Assembly: GCF_020882245.1 (NCBI RefSeq)
Contig: NC_083598.1
Coordinates: 44,987,858 to 45,051,857, forward strand
Direction: 5' to 3'
Length of the DNA: 64,000 nt
Source: Rhopalosiphum padi
Lineage: Eukaryota; Arthropoda; Insecta; Hemiptera; Aphididae
The notes beneath the pieces were generated by a model. That model made no database searches. It saw only the letters and a program-made list of their open reading frames with translations, and was not told the origin of the DNA. Made by a program: the position numbers and the translations under genes. Below are positions 13,401 to 27,600 of this stretch, piece after piece. Positions within the stretch are counted from its first letter, which is position 1. Every line of letters begins with the position of its first letter.

Positions 13401-16400
13401 TTCAGAGGAAAATAGAGTTATGTACAAAAGAGAGCAATGTTTCTAGTGAGACTAATGCGAGAATCGTGAAGTCAGCTGATAATGTTATGAGTTTGAAATG
13501 GAAAGCGAGTGATAATTAGTAATCATATTCAATGATAAGTTATTTGGGCCATAATTCTATTGTTGTGTTGTTATTATTGTTGGTGTCATTGTATTTAATA
13601 TTTATTTTTATACATAATATATTAGACTTACCACGCAGCAACAGGTGAACACGATTCCAAACCCGTAGACGACGCCTGCCGTGCCGACAACCCACGATAG
13701 CCGAATGAACAAAATGACTCCGAAGATGTTCTGTACGCACGGCAGGTAGACGCCGACCAGCGTGCCCATCCTGGACGATCCCTGTTTGGCAGTGGTTGAC
13801 TTAGTGTCAGACTCCGCCAAATTCGGGATGGTGTTCGAGTAATCGGCGATCGAGTTGAGGAAAGTGGGCACCCGCGGCCGGTCATCCATTTCATCCTGCA
13901 ATCAGTCAGGTACACGATGATAAAACTTGTTAAGTCATAATATTAGTGTTTTTGTACTATCGCAGTCTATCCGACCATCTATGATATAACTAGCTGATTG
14001 GGCTGACTGTATCAGATTACATTTTTAAAAATAATTTTTGTATTATATTATGTACCAATTTTGTATCTTTTAATTTCATTTCAATGGTCCAAAAACTTAT
14101 TAGAGATATTAACTGTTTTTATATATATAACTGCATTACATAGAAAATTTACATTCACCAGTTTACGTTTAACATCAATAGTTTTAATATTAATGTGAAT
14201 TGACTTGTTATCAAATTTAAGACAAAAAAGTCGTTTGTCTTACGACGATTTTTTAGATAACAATTTTAATTTTTAAACGCGTTAAAATCATTTTTAAATT
14301 GCAATATTTTAAATATTCATTAGTTCATTACTCACTCAAAAACAAAAATTAGAATAATAAATTAAATAAATGCAGAGGTGCAAACATAGAAAATATTATT
14401 ACTCCTAAGTAATACTTCTTAATTTAATTCACCATTTAAACTGGAGAAGGTAAACGTGAACTGCTGAATGTAAATTGTCCATGTCATTTGCTTGTAAATA
14501 GGAGTATGTGGGTGTGACGTCTTCCATGTTCACGATAATCATAAATCTGTATTTTATTCGGTACAGTAATAATTTATAATATTATTGTATATTATATACG
14601 GATTGTAGGTACATTACATTTATCATTTTTAAATAATAATAATTGCGTCAGTCGTTCTGTAATAATACGAGGAATTATGAGTAGGGTGTTAAGACCATTC
14701 GATTTAGTTCAGTTTCTAATATCCGTGGAAGATCATATTAAAAATTTAATTTGAGTACGTAAAGAGATGAGACACTTCACAGAAGTTTATATTATTATTT
14801 CTGATATTCAGTTATCATGAAATGTGGAATTCATAAAATTTGGAGTAACCAGAATTGTATGAAACGTATTACCTAAATATTATTTTAAACTGTCTAAATT
14901 CCGTTAATATTTAATTATTTGATATCTATAGAACTATAATATGGTTAAAGGTAAATGTAAACTGAAAAACTTATAAAATAAGTAAGCCCCGTACAACGAT
15001 TACATTTTAAATATTAATAAAAATGTTTAAATTCGGTTTAATGCTAATAAATTAATGCTTAAATTATTTAATTGTATAAAAATACTAACAAAGAAAAAAA
15101 GAACATTATATTGTATTATATTTATCTTCGTACAATATAAATTTAAAATATTACTTAGTTTTGTTCTATAAAAAAAATAAAAAATACATTATGATTAAGG
15201 ATATGACATTTTCAATACCTATGAGACATAATTTTTATACTAAGGGTTAGTCCAGCCTCTTGTATTCTAAATTTCTAAATGGATAGGTACGAAATATTCA
15301 CGAAAATTTAACAAACAGTTTTAAATCGTGATCTAGTTATAATATTCGAGGTGTCATATAAATTTTAAAAATAGAATTTAAAAATATAAAATAAAAAGAC
15401 AATAAAAAGGAGTAAGCCTGTCCAAACCTTGAAATATGACTTCTAAGTGTTGGGTTATTACGGTTTTTGGCAATAGAAACAACTTTTTCTATCTAATAAA
15501 TTAAAGTAACAACATTACTAACTATTGTTGAAGGTATCTATATTAATTGTTTGAGATTTGTAAAAAGAAGTAAAATTTAAGTCTTCAAAGTAGCAGATAA
15601 ATAATAATTACCTATATAATTTAATAATCCCTTTATATTTTAAAATACAACGTAAATTTTTTTAATGTGTAAAGGTAAATAATTTTGGTGGCATTGTACT
15701 TATTTGGTTAATATTATCTTACTCTCAATGAGTATTCATAAACTTTGTATGAACACCAAATATAAGAGATTTCATGCATTTTGTGTAATTATAATGTTAA
15801 TACGAGTAATATATTATTATTATTTGCTTGTCAATCACGTCTCTATATATTTCGTAATGAATAACATATTACACGTACTAGTACTACAAAATAGAAGGCT
15901 TAATAATATGGTACTTAATCTAAATTTTAAAATGATATAGTTTATAAACGACAGGAATACACGATAAATAAAATAATAAAGTGCTTATAAAGACTTATTT
16001 AAGTCAATATTATTTTATTTCTGTGATTCTAAGTTTTTTTTAAGGAGTTATAATAATATTTGATCAATTTCCACACAAAAAAAGTTATATTTATTTAATC
16101 CACTATTTTCATTGTAGTTTTTTTATATTTATTGAGACATATACAATTTAGCATTATAGCCCAGTTTCAGACAGTATCCCTTTAAAAACTAATTAATTTC
16201 TTTTGGAAGTTTTCCAACAATTATATTATCAGATTTAGTACTGTTAAACTACTAAATTTTTTTTACGTTCAATTGTACAAAAAAGAGGTATATTATTTTA
16301 AAATGCATTTCAGGATTTTACTAGAATATTTAATTTGTTTTAATAATACTTACAGAATAGAGGTATAAATTCGTTTCATAACCAGAGTTTCTATTGTTTT

Positions 16401-19400
16401 CGGACGAGTACGTTTCATCTTTAACATCACCTGTAAATAAAATTATTATTATTTTTTATGGAACAAGTAATTAAAAATGTAATATAATAATTATATAATA
16501 AAAAGATATAAAGATTGATATAAAAAAGTGAAATTATATCGTATCAATAAATTACGAAATCTAAGTATAACATAAAAATAATTAAATGCTACTTATGATA
16601 ATCACAATATGATAATATATGATAATATATATTACTATTTGAATAAGAATAATATATTAGTATTATGTATAAATACTTTATAATAATTTTGTATGGTTCA
16701 AACAGTTAAAATTTTATCATTTTAATAAAATAATGTTGAAAATTTAAATTAAATAATATCAAAACGATTATACATAATATTATGCTGAACCTTATTAGAA
16801 ATAAAAAAACATATTGACTATTTTACACAATTAGAAAACTATAAGATAGTTAAACTATTGTAGAGTTAGGATCTCCAAGACCACATGACATGTGTTTAAA
16901 ATATGTATTTCAATAATGTACAAACCAAACTTTTATTTATCAGTTAGGTACTTAGTAAAAAAATACTACACCCGCGGTCCATCGATTTAAGCCATTCAAG
17001 TGAGAGCTGGGAAATCTTCATTTGTGCCCTGACCCATTTTTGCAATGCCCATTATTGTGGTTAGGGAGTGAAGGACAGTGGAAGCGGTTCTATTGATTTG
17101 CACTTTAATAAAAATATAACGAACGGTATTTTTTTAAAACTAGGGACAAAAAAGGCTTTTTACATTTATTATTTGTATTTATTTTTACTGCAACTCTTCC
17201 CTCACTACAATTCACATAAAAATACCAATTACTGTCAGCTGATTACCAAATAGATAAAAAATATATATAAATAAATTAACAATAAACAAAACAACGAGAA
17301 AAAGATTAACAAATATCCAAACGATAACCCTATGGAGTATGGACACACTCAAATATCAAGTAAGTCAAAAATGCATTCGTATCTAATGTGTTAAATAAAA
17401 AACAAGTGGTCTGTTTTCTAGCTATAGATTGATTTTTGTTGTAAAGAAGAAAAACGATATAAAATTTTTTAAGTTTTATAACAAATATTTTATAAATTTT
17501 ATAATAAATATTTTAATTTTAATATACTTATTAGTATCGATTATAAAAAATTGAAACTACACGACTTAAAATAATTATAATAGTGCAGAAAGTAGAAGTA
17601 AAATTTAGTTATATAAAGTTGATTTATTAAATAAAGAGTTTAATGTGAAAATTAAACACATTAAATACTCATTACAGTAAATTAAAATACACTATAAATT
17701 ATGTAAAATCATTTAGTTTCCAAGGAATAAAAATATCTATTTAAAAACTTATAAACAAAATAAATTGTTCCAAAAGTTTTGTCATTAGGACGAAAATGCG
17801 TCAATAATTAATCATTAAGTCTAATTAGTTTAAATATTTGACATAAACTTTTCAACTAAAATTATTATATTAAAATAATTTATTAAATAACATTTTGTCT
17901 GTAGTTCAGAAAATGTTAATATATTTATATTTACGACAGAGTTTAATACAATTGAAACAATAATAGACTCGTATGAAAGTAAAGTGTAAACGATTCCTCA
18001 ATTAAAAAAATATTGTGGTATTATAGTTCCATATGCTTGCCCTTGGTAGCATATCAAGTATATCCGTTAGTGCATGTTTATTTTTTGACAAATTACCAAC
18101 ATTTTCGTTTTTTTATTACACTGCAACTGCGTTCTAGTATTCAATTATACGCTTGAAAACTGTGGCTAGACATAAGTAGTAATAACCTATCCTCGAGATT
18201 ATGCAAACAAAATATAATATACGTAGGTATATCGTATTATGTAAACGTTTCCAAACATTTTTACGATTATTTTCTAAAATCGAGAGAACCGTATAGATAT
18301 AATACTCATATGTCAAAGTTGAACAATAAATCACTATAGCATGAGTTCACGAAATATTATAAATATTTTTTGACGGTTATTATAGTCGGTACAAATGTGA
18401 TGTCAACAGCAGGAATTATAACGGTCTTATCGCGTGTATGTAAATATATTTTAATTGCCCTTGCATTCAGTATTTCGTCGAACTATGTTGATCAATCGCT
18501 AAGCATTATTATTGGCAATGATTTAATTAATTTTCTTTTGTTAGCGCGATGCTATTAATTTTGTAATTATACCAATTAAACCGAAACGTTGCGATTTTGT
18601 TTACACGTCGTTGTGAACGTGAAATGCGATCAGCATTAACTATTTCGTCCTTGGAGTATGCGGACGTGGTATCGCTGTACCTATAATACCTACACTTCAG
18701 TCGGCGAACATTTAAAAACCGTCAGAATCGAGCGTTTTAGTTCTGCAGAGCTCGTTGTAAACTGACTAGCCCACATAAATTATTATTACCATACCTACTA
18801 ATCGTTTGTCACTAATCCGACTATTGTTATTAACGGAATTCAACGCGAAACGCAAAACAGATATAGATATGGATTATGTATAGACAAACTTTTGAAGATT
18901 TGAGGGACGATCGCCGTTCAATGCATCTTTCGCTAACATCGTTGTGGTTATACATTAAAACAACAGTATTAAATCCCTTCTCCCAAAAAAATAAATATCG
19001 ACGGCGCACCGTTTTAAAAAACCATACTCATCGTTACACGTCATATCGTTTGAATAAATTACACACGTCTATTGACCTTGGCCAGCTTCCTCATACGTTT
19101 GGTTTTATTTCGCTCGCAAAATGAGACGAGTACTTTTAAGTTTTTTTTTTCGGTGATAGTACTACACCAAACCTCGTATTGGGTCGGACGACCATACGCC
19201 GTCTCTGGATGACTGCAATCGGGAGTGGGCGTTACGACCACATACCGACGGAATTGACGTCAGGTTCGTGCTATGCGTGTTACACGCCCTCTTCCCCTCC
19301 AATGCAATCACGGATCACCAATTTCCATTGGATTAGTAATGCTTGTCGTAACGAACTCCGTTTGGTGGGAAATATCATGGATAGGTGGGATTTAAGAAGA

Positions 19401-21558
19401 CACGCGATTCCATCCAGTTGCGCCGGCAATAGTCACGACAAATACATAAATATTAATATTTCACTCATAAATAAATATTACGAAATATCGCGTAAAACGA
19501 GTGAAAATCCCTCGGCCCACTTATTATAATTATATTAAATTGACAGAGTGTAGACACGTAGAAAGTGATAAAATATCCCGAAAAATAATAAAAACTACCC
19601 GAAAATGTGAGAAAACATAATATCCGATGCTTGTGGGAGTTGAGCACGACTCCAAACAACCAACCGAAGGACGCAAAGGCGAACGGAATACAAAAAATAA
19701 ACTATATAAAAATAAAAAGCTTTGGGGATCCCCATTACTCCCAGTCGCCCCCAATATATTATGTCCACCGTCGCACTGACGTTCACGCGCTTTTGAAATT
19801 TATTATCGCCGTTAATGACGACGATGGTACATTCATATTTTATAGTAGTCTATATGAATTATAGAATATACAATATACATATTATATATAATATATATAT
19901 ATATATGCATACGTATATGTGAAACATCTATTATTATTATTATCATCATTATTATTTACATCAATATTATTATTATTATTATACTATACTGAGTAAGAGA
20001 GGTCGAAGTCTATGTGGGGTAGTTAATTATTATCGAGGGTGGTGGTGGCCCTAACTGAAATCGTTTGCACGGCGACTGTGCATGTTTATGATATTTTATT
20101 ACTATGCATGCAGGTAAACGACGTACAAATAAATTATGTAACGTCCCTCGATGGTAATTCGAGAGTCCGATGTTTGTCGTGTCTTCGACTTTGGCAATTC
20201 ACAAACGTACAATATTTTTAATATATGTGTACAAAACAAAATTAAATATTATATTCTTCCGATTTGTTTTTATCGTGTACAATCATTCGGAATGTAATGA
20301 TGAGAGCACCAGTAGCGATAAAACAGAGCAAAAATAACACTTTTCAAACAGAATAATATACTCTATGTATATAGATATATATTATACGATGGATGTAATA
20401 AATATTCAAAATGCAGTTCACGTTTCCCGTATTTTCGTTTATTTTACCATAAAATTATATTTGAAAAATTGGACGTTTTATTGTTGGGTAGTCTACGGTC
20501 GCGGGTCATATTTATAGTGCACTGCTATTTGTTTACAACCACCGCCATCGTATATATATATATATATATGTACAAACCGTCTATTATATATTTTTATATA
20601 GATACCTTGGAATTGTATACACGTCAAGGATGGATTATAGAAAGCCTATTAGATTATAAATGCCTTACTGAAGGTTACTATTAATTATTAATCTATAGTC
20701 TATACCCATGTTATAAATGCAATTTTTACCCTTGTCGATTCAGAACCCCTTCCATTAACCTACACGCGTATTATATAGGCCCGCAAAGTTAGCCACCCAA
20801 ATTCTAAATTTTTAATTCTAGTTTTCTTAATAATTAGTAATTCATTTGTACGTATTGCATTTTCTCTTGAATTTTTCTAAACGTTATACCCGTCCTAAAG
20901 TTTTAGGTACTGTGTATTGAAATAAAATGTATTCGAAAGTTTTTTTTTCATAAAATATTATAATAAAAATATTTGAATAGAAAATATTTTTTTAAATACA
21001 TTTTGTTCTTTAAAAGTCAAACTTTGTTGGAAGTTATTTTAACGTTAAATTTCTTGATTTAATTCTTGTCATAGCTTTAGTACAATGTAATACTTGTAGT
21101 ATAAAAAAAAATTCCTTTCTAAAATTATACCATACGTCATTTCACTGTAACAAATCAATATGTTAATTAAAAAAAAATATCTCTTTTAATTATTTTTTTG
21201 TATTTTCAGCAAATGATTTGGATGTGTAAATTTCAATGTACAGTTAATTCGACTGACCTTTAAAGTAAACCTCAAAATATCCACTTTGTGCTTACGCATC
21301 TCGATGGAAAAAAATCAATATTTTTAATGCGCTTATTACATATGAAAGGACAACTATATAATATAAAGAGTAAAGACTCTTTGTAATAAAGAATCTTTTT
21401 GCAACATATTACTTTTTCACGCTTTTAAATTATTATAATTACAATCTCATTAACTTTCATATGTACAAAAAATAAACCTTTATATTATACTATATTTTAA
21501 TTAATGAATATTCAAAACGTCCATTTGCACTTATTATATATACTTCTGCATTTATTTA

Positions 21559-21620
<62 letters not shown>

Positions 21621-24600
21621 CAAATCAGATATAGATCACTCCGACCACTTCGACACTGGATATGTCCTTATAATTATGATGTGATATTTAAGTAAATTTA
21701 ATTATAATAATAACTAATAAGCCATACATATAAAACAAACAATTTTGAATGTTTAAAGTTTGAGCTTTAATCATTTGCTGAAATATCTACAATATTTATG
21801 GTAATCGGCAGCTTTTTATTAGGCTTAAAAAATAATTACAAAAATCTTAAAATACTATTTGATTTGCAAGGGTTCTATATTATGAAATGTTTTGAATATA
21901 CGTTTCACTTACAATTTTTCACAGAAGAAAATAATAATAGTAATAAATATAAATCACAAAAAAATAATAGTCAATCGGTAATGGATACCTTACACAGAAT
22001 ACAAAGTATAGTTAATAGTAATTACTTGCATTCCATCCTCTTAAAATTTATACGATTTATTGTTTATTTAATTTAACTGCAGTTGACATTTTTTCATACT
22101 CTATAATATAGACTATACTATCGAAAATTGTTCAGCCGTATCCAGTGAATATGTAGGTATTTATATGGTACGTACAATATGAGTTTTATATTTTTCTACA
22201 AAGAAAGTTTTTTGAGTATTTTTTTCATTCTAAGCGACCGTGAAATAGAACTTTTTTTCGGGACACGCCGGAAAATCTACGGGGTTCCGGGATCGTAAAT
22301 AACGGCAGCTCATACGAACGCCCTTCTCCAATCCTCCTTCGTTGTGTTTAAACATCAAGGGCTTCCCTTCAATAGATTTATTACTTTTATTTTTTGTTAT
22401 TTATTTATTTTTTTTTTTGTTCCATTAAACAAAAAGGGTCTCCTCGCAGAAACCCGGGTAACCATTGCTGTGCTGGATGAACGCGTTGTGTGCTTGTTTA
22501 AAAAAATCTCGGGGTCAAATCACCGACGAACGCGTAAAGCCCATCATCGGGGACGAGCTTTCGAAAGTAGACATTCGTTTGAAACGGTTCCTCCAGAAAA
22601 AACAACTATTGTTCCTCAGGGAAATATGAACCACTTGTATGCAGATCACGTGTGTTTGGTGTGCCGATTCTACCGATCTGTGACAATCACGTTGGCTTGT
22701 CTAGAAGACTATATCGTAGTCAAGATCAAGATAAATATATAAAACTGTGTTCACCTATTGGACTAAGATTTAATTTTTAAATCTGCTTGAATAATATTAT
22801 AACACTATAATTTATAGACGTACGACAGTACCCAGACATAAAAAATTTACACGATATAGACCTTGGCTCCGTTAATTTTTGTTTATTATTATAAGATTGT
22901 TACATGTATTATATTATAAGTATTGATATATTAATATCCATTTAACGATTCAGCCGATTTTTTTTTTTATCTTAAAGGTGTAATGCAAATTTATATGAAT
23001 ATTTAATATATTTCTAGAACAGTATAGTATATTGTATGTGACAACTAGATATTTTGATTTCAAGATGTTTATTGTGCCTATAAAGTATATGATATAAGGA
23101 TCATATTAATATGATCTACACTCTTATCTTAGACAAAGACGGTAGGTATAACAGATAATTGATTCTATAATTTAGATTAAAATTAGTCTGTGAATGTATT
23201 AAATGTATAATAAAATATAGGGACCTCTTGACAGAGCGTAGGTCTCGTTCGCATTGATGGTTATTGAGGCACTTGCTAAGAACGTAGGTAGGTACCTCAC
23301 AATAAAATTTGTTGATTTCATAAAAAGGCAAATGGTATTTTTCCACTTTATGTGATGCAAATAACACAAGTTCTCGAGGGTAACTTCAAAATATACCTAC
23401 CATACAATGCATACGGTGTTTTCACTTAAAATAAAACCAAAAAATATACAATGGTAAGTTAACCAGGCTTTGCTATTCTGAAAAAGTTAACTTAGTGCTA
23501 TTATTTTGTGTTCGTGATGAAAGACAAATAATAACATAACTGCTGGCGGCTTGAATGTTTTACGCAATCGCTATTATAATACCAGTGCCTATAATGTTTT
23601 TTGTCTTTCTTTTCCTCACCTTTTACCTGTTTCAAGTTCTTTATGAAATTTTTTTTTGTTATAAATGAAAAAAACTATGGAAAAGAGAAATACAAAAAAG
23701 TCCCTTAATTAATCCTTAATTCACCGGCCTCCCCACGTTGAATGAATTATTCAACGATTGTTATAGGGACGACTGTTTGTTCATCGTCAAAGCGCGTTTG
23801 GTCTCTCTTCTTCATTAAAGTTATAACTTTGTTAGCAAAAAATTAATTATTTTCCATTGTCTCGCACGTTTTTCTTATCATATATATCTGTTACCTCTAA
23901 ACTAGTAAATCGCATCCATTGCAATGTCCTACTAATCAGTAATCAGATACAACTGTGGTGTTGGAAAAAGAAGACAAGCAATTAGTTATTATACAATGAC
24001 AAGATTTTTTATTAAAGTAGGAACACATTTTATTATTATGACAATAGTTTTTTCAAATATTATATTATTAACTAATAAATATTCCAGTATTATTTATTAT
24101 TATTCTTTAAAAATGAATTGTGTTTAAAAATCTATTTTGGATATTACATCAAGCTTTTTATTATAATAGTTAAATACAAAACCCACAAGTATTAGATATA
24201 AATAATCATTAACTTCATAATATCGTCGATGAAAGTATATTATCTTCCACGTCATTAACATTTTTCAAGAACTTTCAGTAATTAAGTACAAAACGCTTTT
24301 TAATTTTTTATACTAACTTTTAAGTAAAATTAATTTATAATTTAGTACAAATAAACAAAATTAGGATAGAAAATCATTATAGCTGAACTAAAAACTGTTA
24401 TTTGATATTTTCATATACAATTTAATTATTTTCTAAAAAATACGTATATATTGTTTTTTTTTTTTGTAATGTAACTCAAACTGTTTTATGACGATAAGTT
24501 ACTCAATAATAAAGTTATTCAATAAACGTATAGTAACATTAAATTTTGTTTAACCGACGTCGTATTAGGTATAACAATATCTTATTAATAGAATGTTTAA

Positions 24601-27600
24601 TCAATCCAATCAGAGACTAACGGAAATTATTCGTTATGGTGAGTATGTAAGCATAAACATCGAGCTATTATTTTAATAAGACCAAAATCAAATTGTTAGG
24701 CTACCAAGAGGAAATAGTTAAATATGTTTGATAGCGATAATATATGCACCTATTAAAAGATATTTAGATCTATAACTTATTGTGCGATCATAAATTTAAG
24801 GTAAAACAAAGAAATATTATTAAAATTGTATTTTTACCTATGTCAAATAAACATTAATAAATTAGTATGTATTATTTTTTCTTTCGATTTGTAAATAGTT
24901 ACTTACCTACATTTAAATATTTTATCGTAGTATGTTTCTACTTTTCTACTATGTAATGAACTATTATAATAATTGCTTTATTGAAATGTTAAAAAAATTA
25001 AAATTAATTATTCATAATAATAGTTTAAGTATGAAATTACCATTTAACATGATATTGGAGAGTTTAAATAACGATTGACGTTCAAGCATGTTATATATAG
25101 AGGTAGCCTTATAACTATTCATTGTCAGTATCTTAATACTCAACACATGTTGGCAATGTTCCGAGGTTAGAATCAAAAACAAAAGTAGAACGACACATAT
25201 TTTACTTAAGATTCAGCTATTATTGTTTAACATTAAAAATCACCTACATAGTACAATGTGTCATTCCAAATTTTAAATTATAAAAATTGAAATAATAGGA
25301 AAATAAAATAATTTAATTATTATAGCTAGTCTTAATAAATTATTAATACATCTATACGAATTGTAGTATATATCCACTGTTAATCTATAACTTTGCTAAC
25401 TTATCGAGTTAATTTAATTTTGTTTGGTACCTACCTATCTGCAATACAACTGAAGCATATTTATTAGGTAATGGTACTACAAATTTAAAAATTAACATAA
25501 TATGTTTCATGGCATGATAAAAATGACCTCATTAGTTAGTTAGTGTTTGGTGATTTTAAAGTAATGTAATACTTTTTAAGTATATAGACATTGATTAAAT
25601 ATTGTATATTTAATCAATGATATAGATTTAATAAATTATAAAACATTCATTGCTTTTAAAAATTTCGTGTGAATGTGCATGTAAATATAAAAAAGAATAA
25701 TTTGTATGTAAGTATTAATGATTAATGATATAATCTCAAGCTTTTTAAAATAAAAAACAATAATGTTAGTTTTAGATTCTGAGCAAACTGATGAACGTAT
25801 TGGTTTTCAGTCATATGTGAGTGTGTTTTTTTATAAGTACTTGAAGACATTTTTTATGGTAGAATAAATGCTTCATTTTTCAACTTTAGTATCTCTTTTG
25901 ATAAAAAGTAAATATAGTGAGTACTTTTAGAACCGTAAAAATGTTTTAGTAATTTTCTTAATAATTGTGAGGAAAAAATACGGAAAAACGGGAATTTTTT
26001 AACTATTTTTTGACAAAATCGATTTTCTTATCTTGTTTTAATTAAAAACTAACAACCACAGATACTAAAATATTTTATCAAATGTTTCTATTGACATTTT
26101 CTATACATAGTTTAATTTTCAAAATATTTTGACCCTTTTTGAATTATTTATAGACATTGGCATTGATTTAGTTGTTTTTACTATAAATATATTTTGTAAT
26201 CGGTCGATAAGCTTGAAATCTTAATACAAGGTTCTTTATATATTGTTTATGAAGCTGTTTGAAAATATTATTGATACATGGGCATAATTTATTTGAAATA
26301 AAAATATAGATATTTTAAGATAAAATTTGGATAGACGAAATAAGATTCAAACGAAGAATAACAATTTTAATTATTTTGTTGTGATAAAAAGATATTTTTT
26401 ATGGGATTTTTATGTAGGTATATCACTGTACTTATATCATTATATTTTATTTACATTTAAATTAGTTTTAAGCTATTACCTATTTAGTAATGACAGCATT
26501 TTATGCTAAAATGGGTTTAACTCAAAATTGAATTACAATAATAAATTATATAAATATATACTATTATTATAATTAAATATTTATAGTATAATGAATGCAA
26601 TGTTTTCGGTAAAAATTAAATCAACTTAACCTTAACGTAATGCTAATGCCTAATAGTAAAATAAATTACTTTAATATCAATATCAAGAAACATATTATGG
26701 TGACTGATGAATCATCATTGATGATATATACTTGATAATATTACATGACTGTCTGCTCAGAATTGTTTTTTGTTTTTAATGATTTTACCACTGAATTCAA
26801 ATTAAATATATGCATTACACCTACTGCACAACATAGTGGTTAGTATATTTGTTTTTAAAAATAGAATTTGTACATTTGTTAATTGTAATAATATGTTTTG
26901 TAACATCTAAGTTTAGAATATTTAAAATTAGTATAATATTTTGTATAGTATTGAATATTTGCTTAAGTATTTTTTTTTTATATAAAATAATTGGTACACT
27001 AACAATGTCAGTGATGTATTTTCAACATGCAACTATTGATATAGAACAGCGGTTCTCAAACTTTTTTTTACGTATCACTTAGGTATATTATCAATCAGTC
27101 GCGTACCACTAATGACTAAAACTAGAACAATCCAAAATCCAAGGGTGTACAGTTAAATACATTTTTTTTTAATATTAAGGCAGTAAAATACTACAATTAC
27201 AGTATAATTATTTTTTATTTATTATTTTTTTTAAAATAAGATATGAATTAAATAATTGTATGGGTATATTATCCAAAAACGGTCATTATGCGGTCACTAT
27301 GTAGTCTTTTGCGTACCACTAGTTAGGTACCACTAGTGGTACGCGTGCCACAGTTTGAGAACCGTTGATATAAAATATTTTAAACGTGGCAGCAGTTGTC
27401 TTACAAAATATTCACGATAAATAACAGACGATTAACAACTATAGGTACCTATAGCATATTAAATTTTCTGATATGAACGAAAATAACGATAGTTGCATAA
27501 AATTTAATTACAATAGCTAATAAGTATCCATAAAAATTATCATAAAATAAATTACAAAGACCCGATTTTTTTTTAACCTGAAGAATGATTACTTATTTAT

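Noticed and set aside
21504..21695. Plus-strand 63-codon frame
   Set aside because: Frame is mostly Tyr-Ile from the TA microsatellite.
26833..26846. TAGTGGTTAGTAT, like the D-arm of tRNA-Asp/Glu
   Set aside because: No B box or acceptor stem follows; better explained as part of the dispersed repeat's tail.
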